This document shows positions 1-11,050 of a DNA stretch of 64,000 nucleotides, piece by piece. A program made the position numbers and the translations under genes. Position 1 is the stretch's first letter; each line of letters starts with the position of its first letter. Under the pieces are notes generated by a model, which worked only from the letters and a program-made list of their open reading frames with translations, was not told the DNA's origin and ran no database searches. This stretch comes from Litsea cubeba (lineage: Eukaryota; Streptophyta; Magnoliopsida; Laurales; Lauraceae): assembly GCA_012931725.1 (NCBI GenBank), contig CM022949.1, positions 67,391,659 through 67,455,658 of the forward strand, read 5' to 3'.

Positions 1-1214
1 CTCTTAATTAATATGCCTAATGATGCATGGATAAGAGAACTATTAAGTGCAATGAGATGCCTCTAAATAGGCTAATTTGAAAATGAAATGCCAAACTCTA
101 GACATATGCATATGAATGAGAAAGTGTAAGATCATGCATATGCTAGAAAACACTCTAACTCTTTTTAGAAGGATGAAACACTAAATGATGCAAAGATGTT
201 GATCATATTTAAATGAAAGAGTAGAATGAAAAACACATGAGTTTTCAAGATGAAGAAACTTGATTTTGAAAAATTACAAACTTAACTCCTAGCAAGTTAG
301 TGTAGAAACTTGAAAACAAAACTCATGTGAATAGCTAACACATATGTTGTATCCTCATGACTAAACATGTTCAAAGATTTTAACAATGCATGAACACAAC
401 ATTAAGAAACTTGAGCATGCTTTTAAAAGAAATCAAGATTAATACAAAGAATGAGATTAAATGAGAAAAGAGAGCACACCCATTTGAGATTTGAATCAAG
501 ATTGAGTCCATGGATTAGCCCCATTAGTCCTTCATAATCTCCTTAAGTGTAGTCTTTCCTTGGCCTCAAGAGTTTCCTTAAAGTTCAGCCCCCCATCCCC
601 AACAAAAATCCACTTTTTATAGCCAAAAGTGTCCAACGGCTAGTGCCCGTTCGACCTGGTACAGGGCCCGGTCGACCGGGTGCTCACGGTCAGAAATATA
701 TCCGTTGGAGCCTTAACGGACATTTCCCTGGGTCGGCCTGCACTGTGTGCCCGGTCGACCGGGTGCCTTGGCCGGTCGAACCGGGTACACAGCCGGCCAA
801 CCTGCTGGTCAGCCCAGATGTCTGATTTTTTTCAGAACTTTGAAGGAGAGTGAGGGCTGGTCTTCAATGAACTTTGGGGCACAATTCAAGCTTGGATTCA
901 AGTCAGAAAAAGACTATTAAAAATGAAATATAAATGACTTGAAATCTCCAAATAAAAACTGATTTTAAAGAGAAAAACATGGAAAGCTTGAATTTTGGAA
1001 ATGACACCAAAAAACACCCACATGGGACTAGAAAACTTCATGAACTTAAGATTCATAAATATTATGAAAAACATGCATGACATGAATAAAATCAAAGATT
1101 ATGAATGAAAATCAAGCATGAAAATCTTAAGATAAAAATCATGAATGAATGAGAGATCAAGCTTATGAAAATGAAATGCACCCTATCAAATTGCAACAAA
1201 ATAAAACTCTAACA
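1..1214 (-). repeat. Partial LTR of a copia-like gag-only element, inserted in element A gag
   Basis: AT-rich sequence with the same architecture as the LTRs at 5507-7273 and 11051-12817, but clearly diverged from them. A minus-strand TATA box (TATAAAAA, 614-621) is followed at higher coordinates by GTCGAC-centred palindromes such as CCCGGTCGACCGGG (about 644-790) and AACGG motifs. It ends in CTCTAACA at 1214, after which the gag reading frame of element A resumes at TGAACCTCC. The matching uninterrupted site in element B (near 40250, minus strand) shows that only inserted DNA lies to the left. The rest of this element lies outside the window, so its internal content and target-site duplication cannot be seen. 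The short ORF at 643-825 is promoter DNA, not a gene. Confidence 0.75.
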
Positions 1215-2239
1215 TGAACCTCCTCCGAATCATCAAGACGATGAGGTAAATGGAGAAGAAAATGAGTCACGCGCCCTTACCAAAAAGGACGTAGACAGTA
1301 TCCTCGCCAAAGCAAAAGAAGAGGATATACTCAAGGAGCATGGGATCAAGCCACCATATCCCTTATGGATGGACTCGGTCCCGTTCCCCACCAAATTCAA
1401 GCATCCTACTCTCCAAACATATACGGGGAAAGGATCAGCCAAACAGCACGTCATCCACTTCAAGATCTTGACGGGAGCTATCGCGGATCAAGATGCACTC
1501 AAGATCCGCCTCTTTGCAAGTACCTTAAAAGGTACGGCCTTCAATTGGTACTCCACTTTGCCGGAGGACTCGATCCAAAACTAGGCCATGCTAGAGACAC
1601 GCTTCCTGACTCACTTCAAAGGTGAGGATCATCCCGCTACTATGGCTCGGCTGTGCAGCCTAAAACAGGGGGAGAATGAGTCAACATATGACTTCATTCA
1701 CAAGTGGAAAGCAAATGGCGTACAAATGCTCTAATGTACTGCCACAAGCGTCGCTAGTCGACATTTGCCGAAACAACATGAGAGCTAGAATCCGCTCCAT
1801 GATCATCGGCAACAAATCAAAAAACCTGGGAGAACTCCTAAAAGCTTCCATGGAAGCTGAAACGGTGATCAAAGACCTCAACAATCAGAAATCATCAAGA
1901 AAAGAGCCAACCGCCGTTGCAACCTCTAAACCAAAGAAGAAAGAGGTCCTCAATGTGCAGACCAAGTCAGCTCCTCAGCCACCAAAGAAAGCTGAAAACA
2001 AAGCTGCTGGTAAGAGACCTGAACTCTCAGATGCCTTCAAAGAACGAGTAGAGAAGAAATACCCGTTTGATGAAGATGTTTGATAAAATCTTCGGGGCTC
2101 TTATGGCAAACGGCAAGCTCACCTTGCCTGAACCAAAAAGACCGGGTGATGTTGGCAAAACCAACGATCCTCGGTACTGTCCATACCACCAGATTATCTC
2201 GCATCCTCTCAATCAATACTTCGTTGTGAGGGAGAAATA
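1215..2239 (+). pseudogene. gag: gag of element A, broken
   Basis: Gag packages the genomic RNA into virus-like particles in the cytoplasm. The retrotransposon-gag capsid-like region is visible (TAFNWYSTLPEDSIQNW and FLTHFKGEDHPATMA types). It is followed by a lysine-rich segment and, near 2175-2225, a zinc-knuckle variant. In copies B and C the knuckle reads CPYHQMISHPLNQC, a C-x2-H-x4-H-x4-C pattern usual for Tat/Athila gags; in A the final Cys is replaced by Tyr (NQY). Breaks against copy B: TGG to TAG at 1582-1584, an extra A near 1713, and an extra T near 2081 just after the EDV stretch. The N-terminus is off-window beyond the inserted LTR. Frame ends at TAA near 2237-2239 as in B; copy C reads through because of one more A. 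Confidence 0.8.
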
Positions 2240-2668
2240 AACGAGATGTGGAAAAATGGAGTCATCACCTTTGACAAAAACTATGGGTCTGCCTCCGTCA
2301 ACATGGTGACATGTGGACAAACATCAAAATCACCGAAGAAGAAGATCACTACTTCCTTCAAGGTGATAAACTCAGTCCAAGTGTCCGAGGAACTGGTTCC
2401 TTACCCGACACCAGACGGACAACCCATATGGGTACATCCCGATCTCCTGGAAGACGAAAATTGGGAGGTCGTGAAGACAAAGCCTACAGCTCAACAGTGA
2501 AGGTAGGCTAGGAAACATCTCCTCAAGTTCAAACGGCAAGAGAAGACCCAGCCAAAGCAAGAAGTCAAAGAAAAGGCAGAGGCTTCCTCTATCACTTCAC
2601 GGGAGGCAACAAAAACATCCCTTCCAGAGACTTCAAAGGGGGTAAGAAAATTCACTCTTAGTGATTTC
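2240..2668 (+). pseudogene. gag-protease linker of element A
   Basis: An open stretch at 2246-2500 resembles minus-strand segments at 39253-38804 (B) and 63187-62772 (C): an NEMWKNGVITFDKNYGS-like start, then a proline-rich LVPYPTPDGQPIWVHPD segment and a basic tail rich in K, R and Q. No enzymatic motif was recognised. It most likely is the C-terminal part of Gag or a Gag-protease spacer. In A it ends at a TGA (2498-2500), and the following part to 2668 is frameshifted. The boundary between Gag and the next domain cannot be set from sequence alone. Confidence 0.6.
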
Positions 2669-5071
2669 ATGCCACCCTCAATTCAAGAAGCCATGCAGGA
2701 GGCATCATACTCTTGCAATTCGGTAGTTGGATTCTCCATTGATGGATACGAGTCCAGCGACACTGATAATGGATTCGAATCCAACTACACAGATGAGTGG
2801 GAGGAGTCCCTTGAAACAGGAGAATATCTCTCCGATGAAGAATGGGTTCCTGAGTCTCATCTTATGCCAGTAATCTGGTATAACCCTCTACAGCCACAAG
2901 GATCCTGGTCTGATGATGAAGAAGACCAAGAGGCTGTACAAGAAGATGCTGCTGACCCAACACCTCTCATTGCTCCAGTGGAAATCAACCATGTTGAGCC
3001 ACAAAGAGATGATGAAAAAGAAGATTTGGCTCCCATTCCTGATCTTGAAGAATATGCAACGATCTTGCAGCGTCTCACTCTAGAACAAGAGCAAGAACGC
3101 GTCAACGAGCCTCCTCGCAATCCAGAGCCTGAAGTCCCTGAAGACCATTAGGTACATCCTCCCTTAACTCCTGAAAATGGAGAAAATTGCTGGATAGACG
3201 ATCCTCTTACATCCGAGGATGAGTCTGACTCCGATCAGGCAACGTCTCCCGTCAGAGCTTCCTGTAATGTGATAATTCGGGATTATAGCTCTTCCGAAGC
3301 ATCGTCTGATGAGAGCACTTACACTCTGGCGACGCCTAGCAATGTATCTTCTGGAGCCACCTCCTCTCATGTGACTTTCACTGAGATGACACCCTCTCAG
3401 GTTTCTTCTCCTGAGACTGTGACTTCAAAGTTCACACCCTTCCTGACTGAAGAATTCCCAGTTGTTGATGCTTGGGACGTTGAATTAGTCAACGAAGAAG
3501 AAAGGTTGCTGGATACTGTTCAGGACTTGTTCCTGGAAAATGCTCCGTTCAACACAATCACTGAGGATGGCAACTCCGCTGCTGATACATCCTCAGCAAA
3601 TGAAAAACGACAGCCTCTTGATCCTGAAGACAATCTTCCAAACGAAGACCCTTCTCAAGAAGCTCTCGAAGTTGGTAGAGGCACCCGCTCTGGCCAGGAC
3701 TGCCACAAAAATTACAACCAATCTTCCTTTACATATGTAAATCCTTTCGGGAAAGATGTTGTAAGCGCCCCTAGTGGCAACAATGATGAACATGCAAGCC
3801 CTAAGGAGGCTTTCAAGTATGACTTGATTGAACACTTCAAGCACATACCTGCACGTCTGCACATCCTAGATTTGTTGCGAATGTCTCTGCACACTCGTGA
3901 TAATCTCATCTCAGAATTACAAAAGCTGAATGAGGATGTCGACAAACATGCCCCGCAAGTCCTCCAAATTGAAATGGATTACCGGGTCAAAAACTCAGAA
4001 GCTTCCTCAAAGGGAGAAAAGAAGAAAACTGAGGGATCATGCATTGAATGCCTCTCGGTTGAACAAGTAGCTAGTGCAACCATCGCCTTCACAAAGGACG
4101 ACCTCCTACTTGGTGAAACCAGGCACAACCGACCCCTGTACTTCATAGGGTACATCAAGGAAATGCCTATGCACAGAGTTCAGATCGACCCAAGTTCTGC
4201 ACTCAACCTCATCTCCACATCGGCTCTCGAAGAGTTGGGCATCCCACCCAGCAAGCTGAGCCACACATCTGTATCTATCTTTGGATACGATGGGAGTACT
4301 CAAAGGCCTATCGGCAAAATCAGGTTCAAGTTGCAGATTGGTGATCTTATCTCTGAGGTCACAGTGTATGCAATAAAAACCCCTTCATGCGACAACATCC
4401 TTCTTGGATGCCCTTGGATCCACGAGAATGGTGTTGTCCCTTCAACTCTACATCAATGCATCAAGTTTGTTGGCAACGATGGCATGATACATCGAGTCTT
4501 TGCGGACAAAAAACCTTTTAAAGGTAAAGAAGTCCACTTTGCAGACTCACAGATGTATGAAGGTGAAAAAGAAGAAGAGGAGAAGCACATAGCACCCTTT
4601 GCCGAAAATCCCCAGAAAGATAAAGGCAAGGCTCCTCAACAATCGCCGGAAGAAAACAAATCATCCGGTAAATCCGAAGAGAGCATTCAAACTCCCTTCA
4701 TCATCTCCCTCAAACCTTCAAAGCCTTTGGTCATCACAACTAAAGTGAAGAAGGTAAAGCAAAAGCCTGGGGGCAAATTTGTTGTCTCTTTCGTGTCTAT
4801 CATGCAAGACACGGATTCAGATTCAAAGCCAGAAGATGACACATCGTCAAGCCAAGCTGACACTCAGCAAGTTCAGCCTGCTCTTACTCCAATGGAGATA
4901 ACTTCTGACATAGAAGATCCTACGTCAGCTTCCTTCGTTGTTCCAGCAACTTCAGCAAAGGAAAAGCCGATCTTCTTCCATAGATCGGATGCTTCTTCAT
5001 CAAACTCTATGCTTGAACCTTTCCAAAATAAAGGTATGCCTCAACTATCCTTATATAGTTCTGTGGCATAA
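2669..5071 (+). pseudogene. Acidic region plus aspartic protease of element A
   Basis: One reading frame with a stop at 3149-3151 (TAG where B has CGG). The first 400 or so residues are very rich in Asp, Glu and Ser and look disordered. The retropepsin-like protease lies around 4120-4480: a RPLYFIGYIKEMPMHRVQID strand, a catalytic loop, then the flap and an ILLG-like segment. Element B has DPGSALN in the catalytic loop, a Tat-type variant of D-S/T-G. Here it reads DPSSALN because GGT became AGT, so the conserved glycine is lost. A lysine- and serine-rich tail follows. The frame ends at TAA (5069-5071) where B has CAA, cutting off the G-patch. The enzyme would mature Gag-Pol inside the particle. 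Confidence 0.75.
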
Positions 5072-5506
5072 GCTATTATGAAGAAAATGGGCTATGACGC
5101 TCAAAACCCAGTCGGTTTGGGAGAAGGACGCGGTATTCCTCACGCCATTGGGGCCCGTCTTGACCAAACGCCAGCTGGAAGATTGCAGACTCTACGCTAT
5201 GTAGAAAAGTCTTCACACGGGTTAGGATATGATCCTGACACTCCCCTGAGACAGTTGACACAAGGCTTAAAAGTCAATATACTGACCAAGCCTCAACATC
5301 TCAAGTCCATGAAGACATCGATCTCCCTAGATATCTCTTTGATGAGTCACCTGACAAAGGTCCAGGAAGCTCATCCAATTGGCACGATTTCTCCGAAAAT
5401 GAAGAGGAGTTGTCCGATGGCACAGATGTGTGGTCTTCTGACCCAGAAGAACCCTCATCTCCAAAAGAAGTAGCCTAGTTCGACCCGGTTTCAACAGGCA
5501 ATTGGG
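5072..5506 (+). pseudogene. G-patch segment between protease and RT, element A
   Basis: In frame after the premature stop, the segment AIMKKMGYDAQNPVGLGEG (5075-5130) fits the G-patch pattern of a hydrophobic helix, MGY, then Gly-rich turns. G-patches are known next to proteases in several retroelements, where they can bind nucleic acid. It continues with a KSSHGLGYDPDTPLRQ motif and an acidic stretch with DSSDG-type residues. A frame change occurs near 5270 (LTQGLKVNILTKPQ here against LTQRLKSQYTDQAS in C). The copia-like element is inserted at 5506/5507, and the same protein resumes at 12823. Confidence 0.7.
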
Positions 5507-7273
5507 TGAAAGTCCTGGGGATCCTAACCCTAGAGGGGGGGTGAATAGGGTGAGCTACACTTAGTGACCAATTATGACCAATTTTAATTTCTTTACAATT
5601 AACCTAGTCACATGTGATGATTAAACAAACAATATGCGGAAGCTAAACGAACAATCACCACAAAAGCAATCACCATAACGCAATCATTTATAGTGGTTCG
5701 GCCTCAATGCCTACATCCACTACCGGCTTTATGTATCCAACACCCCACCCGGATTTCCACTATTAATGCTTTTCAAAAGGCTAAGCAATAACCTCTACAA
5801 TATGCTTTCCAAGGATAAGCAATAACCTTACAATGTTGTTTTTCAAGGCTTAACAACAACCTATACAAGATGCTTTTCAATGGCTAAGCAATAACCTTAC
5901 AGCAATAAATTTTTCTCAAAGAAAGTGTCTTCTCAAAACACTCTAAGAGATTACAATTTAGCTCAATAAATTTGCCTCTAAGATAGGCGGATATGAAAGT
6001 GAAAAACTAACTCACACAACACTCTATGAAATGCAAAGATGTATGCTCATGATGTGTGTGTGTGAAGACTTCAATCAAGTTTAAAATTAAGCTCAATCAA
6101 TTTATGCTAAAAGCATTTAAAAGCTTAATGCACATAAAAAGATATGATTGAAGTAATATGCAAATCACATGTACCAAATACAACCTTGTTATTGATTTGA
6201 AAATCAAAAGCTCACAAGTTGTATGAAATTAATTATGTCTAAACATGTGATGCATACAAATTGTTGTTTTCAAAAACAAACTATTTTAACTAAAGCTTTA
6301 AATGAATGAAAACAACAAAGATGATTCAAACAAGTTAATGAAACAAGTTTATAAAACAAATCAAAGGTTTTAAACAAAACATGATTTATAAAGTTTTAAA
6401 CACAAACTTGGTTTGAATCAAAGTGAGAATCCATCACAATCTAAAACAAGGATTGAAAGAAGGTAATGGATTTAACACATCATAGTTTATATGCTAATAA
6501 TCATTTACCAATATTTAGTCAAAGCATAAAACATATGATTAACAAAAGTAAAGCTTACTTGATGATTTAACTTAATGATCCAAGCTTTAGCTTTACTAAT
6601 GACCCTCTTGGTCTTTCTTAGTTCATCCCCTTTTTCCTTGACTCCAAACTCCTCAAAGATGGCTTGGAAGGTCTAAAATGTTCAACCCTTTTTCAAAGGG
6701 GATGAAGCCTTTTTATACACAGAAAACAGAGTTTCTGCGTGTCCCCGGTCGACCCCCCAGCTTGGCTCGGTCGACCGACCCTTAACGGTCAGAAAAATGA
6801 CCGTTGGAGAGCCAAACGGCTCTCTGCCCAGTCGACCCGCAGTGTACGCGGTCGACCGAGATGTGTACCCGGTCGACCGAGTACACTGGGCCCTGGGTCA
6901 CTTTTCCCATTTTGCATACTTTTGCAATTTTCAAAGATTTTTGATGTGGGACTTGTTGGGGCCATTAAATCAAGCTTGAAACATGATTAAATCAATCTAA
7001 GTATTTTTTAAAATCATGAATCATAAAAAGCCACAAATCATTTGAGACTTTAAAACTTAGGCTAAGCTTGAATTTTGAAATTCCTTTTACAAAATCAATT
7101 GCATCCAAAATTAAAACCAATTCATGCATAAAACATGAGTTTTACCATATTTAAAAACAATGCATGGATAAAATAAGATTTCAATGTTTTCTAAAATAAT
7201 GCAAGTGTGAGAAATCAAATGATGAATAAAATGATATGCATCCATCAAATCGCAATACACAAAATTCCTAACA
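5507..7273 (-). repeat. 3' LTR of the gag-only element
   Basis: 1767 bp, nearly identical to 11051-12817. In element orientation it begins TGTTAGGAATTTTGTG at 7273 and ends in GGGATCCCCAGGACTTTCA at 5507. A TATA box (TATAAAAA, 6710-6717 minus) lies just below a cluster of GTCGAC palindromes at about 6745-6885. Small differences from the other LTR include a few single-base indels in the first 300 bp and near 6415-6440. Short open frames at 6739-6990 fall inside this promoter and are not genes. Confidence 0.9.
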
Positions 7274-7287
7274 ATCTCCCCCTTTGC
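7274..7287 (-). other. Polypurine tract of the gag-only element
   Basis: On the minus strand the bases directly before the 3' LTR read GCAAAGGGGGAGAT, a typical plant copia polypurine tract that primes plus-strand DNA synthesis. Its position next to the LTR end at 7273 confirms element orientation. Confidence 0.85.
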
Positions 7288-7621
7288 AATTTGATGGCAA
7301 ACCTAAACTTAACACTAAACCTCACACTAAGTCTTCAGCTCCTTGGCTTGACACTGCTTGAAATCTTCGGATGCTCCTTCACTTAGCTTGGGCTTTAGCT
7401 CTTTTGATCTTCATTCTTCTTGTCCTTAGCTCCAAGCTTTCTTTCTTTTATCTTCTCTCCCCCTTAGACCAAGCACTCTCTCTCCTTGGTCTTTCTCTCC
7501 CTTTGCCATTGAATGCTCTCTCCCCCTTTGATCTTTCTCCCTTTTTGGGTAGCTAGAGCATTTTCTCCCCCTTAATCCTTTCTCCCCCTTTGCCATTAAA
7601 TTGCAAAGGTAGCAATTGAAG
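7288..7621 (-). other. Polypyrimidine-rich stretch next to the polypurine tract
   Basis: About 330 bp with repeated CTCTCTCCCCCTTTG and TTGCCATTRAAT-like segments (several near 7440-7610), that is, extra polypurine-tract-like sequence on the minus strand. No coding potential is credible; the open frame at 7371-7556 is a low-complexity Leu/Ser stretch produced by this composition. Confidence 0.6.
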
Positions 7622-9440
7622 AAAGGTACCTACACACATGAAACAAGGAAAATACCTTTAGTAGCACCTGTTAACAAATGAAATCGAAAATGAAATACTT
7701 AACAGGCTATTATGCATGTGAGTAAGTTATAAGGGAATAGCAATGGTGAATTTGATCATCTCTAATGCTTCCTTAGAAGGTTTACTCCCCTCAATCCATA
7801 ATCTTCTTTGTCATACTTTTGACAAGAATATAGCTATTAGATGCAAGAAGAAGATGGTTTAACCAATTGAGGGATAACTTCAAGGGAAGGATTAGATACC
7901 AATTGATAATGATTAACTATAAGGCTCAATGATCAAATTACCAAATTGGAGAGAAACCAATTGACCTATAAGCTTAAGGAAAGTTGAAGAGCAAGGTCAA
8001 AAGGTTAATCTATCATGGATACCAATTGAAATAAGAACCATATCAATTGAGATTTAAGAGTATGACTTATTAGCTCAATCACTCTAAAATGGACTTAAGG
8101 AATGTAACTAGAAGGATTAATCCAAGTTAGAGCTATCCATGATGATAAGGGGTTTACTAAACATAGCATCAAATAATATAACTATGAAAATCATATGCTA
8201 TGAATATTTTTGAAATCATTTCATCCTATCATCAAATATGACTATCATGTGCAAGATGAGTGAAATGAAGTTCAAACATGAAGCCTACCTCAACCATTAA
8301 CCAACCAAGATTATGAATACATAAGTATGGTGGTCATGAGATATACCAATAAGTGCAATGAGAGGAGGCAACCATGAAAATTATGATGCTAATAGAATGT
8401 GACAATTACAAAATCAAGCATCATAAAAGGATATTCATCACTTTAAATGATATGACTAATGGGCATAGTGATGAACAAGAAAAATTGCATTTAGAAATAT
8501 ATATAACTTGGTAGAGCATGCAATTTACAAAAGTGTCAAATCATATGAATTCAACAACTAAGAATCCATCAAACAAAGGAATGGATTTCAAAGAGGTTCA
8601 TATGATTAAACACTACTATGAAGTTGAACATGTATAAGAATGACAAAACAAGGAAAATACACATGAATCAACAACATAACCATCCATATCAAATAATAAC
8701 TAGAAAGCATAAAGGATGGATTTTTGAGTTCTAGTATGGTTTTTACAAATGTAAATAAGATCACAACCATACAAGAAACTAATAGACATTTGCATATAAA
8801 AAGAATGAAACTAAAAGATGCAAATTGCCTATAACAACATTCATTTCCATATTTAAAAAGACATAATCAAATGCATATGGAAATGAGAACACGGAACATG
8901 TTTTGATAAATATAACTAATGATGATTTAAAACATTTCCATTCATACTATCTTCAAATCATTTAAATAAACAAAATCCAACAATGATCATAAAGAGAATG
9001 AATTGAAGATAGCACATTATCAATCATCAATTTGTATTCTAAAAATATAACTACAAGGGCTCATACAAATTGAAAACATATTTTCCATACCAAAAGATAT
9101 AACTAGTAAGTTCATGGAAAATCCAAATTTATTTAAATCATTCGTTTTTCAAAACAAATTTTACTAAGACATTCAAACAAATCATTTAGCAACATCAATC
9201 GATTATGAAAGGTCTAGCTATAAAAGCTTTTGAAATCATAATCAATTGAACATGTAGAAATGCAATACAAATGATATAACTTAATGAGATCAAAAAGCAA
9301 ATCTAACATGATGAAAATATAATCAAAAGATTTTGAAAACCATGATGTTTAACTAGTATGGTACATGAAGACAAAATCAATTGATTACTAATAAACATTG
9401 CATTAAAAAAAAAATGTAACTAAGAAAGAACAAAATGCAA
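7622..9440 (-). repeat. Array of about 18 unique inverted repeats in the gag-only element
   Basis: Non-coding AT-rich DNA made of back-to-back inverted repeats. Arms with coordinates: AAAGGTA 7622/7653, CCTGTTAA 7667/7699, TTGACCT 7961/7994, CATAGCAT 8163/8196, TTATGATGC 8381/8418, TTCATCACT 8434/8467, AAATTGCAT 8482/8518, AATCATATGAA 8539/8597, CCATCC 8680/8714, GTATGGTT 8734/8765, ATTTGCAT 8788/8818, TCATTTCCATAT 8841/8875, ATGTTTT 8898/8929, CTATCTTCAA 8948/9003, CAATTTGTAT 9028/9063, ATTTTCCAT 9080/9114, a 13-bp pair with one mismatch 9196/9236, GATTTTG 9329/9372, TTGCATT 9398/9434. Loops are mostly 22-29 nt and often contain ATATAACTA or a close variant. Arms are unrelated to each other. 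Function unknown. Confidence 0.8.
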
Positions 9441-9504
9441 ATGCAACATGACCAACAAATTGATTTACCTATGAAGGATAGGTTGGTCAATGAGGTCCAA
9501 GGCC

Positions 9505-10936
9505 TTAAGGTTTGACTAAGTACATAACTTTTGGAATCCACCTAAGGTCTTGGGAGGGTTGATCTTTGAGGCCAAGTTTAGAAGTCCCACCAACTTTTGG
9601 AGATTTGACTTGATAAACTTTTAATTTAGACTTATCACCATGGTGTTTAGATTTAACTAAATTTGGCATAGGTTGGTGATTAGTCTTTTGAGGTTGGTGA
9701 GTTTTCTTTTTAGGGGATTGATTACTTTTCTTCTTATTTCCTCCATTTATTTGACTTTTGAATTTTAGATTTAACTTAGCAACTTTATTCAAAAGTTCTT
9801 TCATTTGTTGTGTTTATGGGAGGAAGATTGAGAAGCTTTTTGTTAATAGATTCTTTTAGAGTTGGTTTAACTTGTTTAACCTTTTTAGAATCTATTTTAG
9901 GAGACTCCTTTTTAATAGGTTTTACTTGTTTAGTCTTCTTGGAGTCTTCCTTGGTTTTTAGTGTCTTAACCATCATAGAATTTGATTTTACTTTCTTTGG
10001 TTCAAAGATGGGTTTAGACACATTGCTTCTCCTTGATTTGCACTCAAACCTAAAATGTCCTTCAATGCCACAATAATTACATTTAGTTTTGGGCAAGGAA
10101 GTGTGAGTGCTAGAGAAAGAGGACTCACCTTTCATAAATGTGTTGGTGATTAAAGGATCATGAGAAATATTCCTATTAAATCCAAGACCCGTCCTATCTC
10201 CTTTTGATTTACCCAATTTAAATAACTTTTCAAATTTTTCTTCACTATGGGTAAATTTGCACTTATACTTTTGTTTGTAGGTTTCAAGTTGAGTGACTTG
10301 TTCTTTAAGGGTAGAATTTTCAAGTTTAACTTTTGTTATTTCTTGTTCAATTCCCTTAAATTTTCTTAGCTCTTCAAGGGCAAGTTTTAATTCAAATTTA
10401 ATTTCATTAATAACATTGGATCCAAGTTCTAGAGTGTTTATCTTAATATGAACATTAGATAAATTTTCCTTGGAGATATTCAACTTGGATTCTAGGTTGT
10501 TAATGTTTTCATCTTGCCTTTTTAATTGATCTCTTAGTTTAGAATTTTCCTTATTAAGATTATCACAATCTATCTTTGATTCTCTTAGGTCATCTTTAAT
10601 ATTAGATAGATTATGCAAAGAGATCATGAACTTAGATTCTGCACAATTTATTAATTCTTCTTTTTCTCTAAGTTCATCTTTTGAAGAGACTAATTCTTGG
10701 CTTAGTCTTTTAGATTCTTCTTTTAATCTTCTATTCTTCTTAGAAAGCTCTAAGGATAATGTGCACAAATCCTCATAAGCTTGTTCAATATCATTTTCAT
10801 TTTCATCATTTTCTTCTTCTTTTAATTCAACTTGGGATTCATTAATTTCAATGTTTGAATCTCCAATAGAAGGAAGAATGAGGGGTCTAGAAGAATCTAC
10901 CAAAGAATCTACAAAGTCTAAACTAGTGGAATCCAT
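9505..10936 (-). CDS. gag: Copia-type Gag protein, frame split near 9790
   Basis: The start at 10936 opens MDSTSLDFVDSLVDSSRP. Residues about 45-230 are a Glu/Lys/Leu-rich heptad region, almost certainly coiled coil. Near residue 285 a CCHC zinc knuckle CNYCGIEGHFRFEC (C-x2-C-x4-H-x4-C) is followed by basic residues, so it should bind the element RNA. The frame stops after 383 codons at 9785; an overlapping frame starting at 9804 continues 99 codons with a Lys-rich tail ending near DLRWIPKVMYL, the type of sequence that precedes the protease in full copia polyproteins. Coding ends there, before any DSG protease motif. The two frames may reflect one frameshift or a translational slip. A helper would supply all enzymes. 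Confidence 0.75.
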
Positions 10937-11036
10937 TCTTATGATTTTTATGGAAGCACACTAATAGGGTTCTAACTCAAGGATCTAGATAGAGAGGATC
11001 AACTCCGGGTGTTTAAGCCCTAAATGGAGTAACTTA
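10937..11036 (-). other. Leader between PBS and gag start of the gag-only element
   Basis: 100 bp only, from the primer-binding site to the gag ATG. It contains no other open frame of note. The shortness means that any packaging signal must sit here, in gag, or in the 3' hairpin array. Confidence 0.6.
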
Positions 11037-11048
11037 GCTCTGATACCA
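11037..11048 (-). other. Primer-binding site, initiator tRNA-Met type
   Basis: The minus strand reads TGGTATCAGAGC two bases after the LTR end at 11051. This is the classic complement of the 3' end of plant initiator methionine tRNA used by copia elements for minus-strand priming. Confidence 0.95.
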
Positions 11049-11050
11049 AT

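Noticed and set aside
6739..6990. 83-codon frame repeated at 12282-12563
   Set aside because: Located in the LTR promoter palindromes; repetition is due to the LTR pair.
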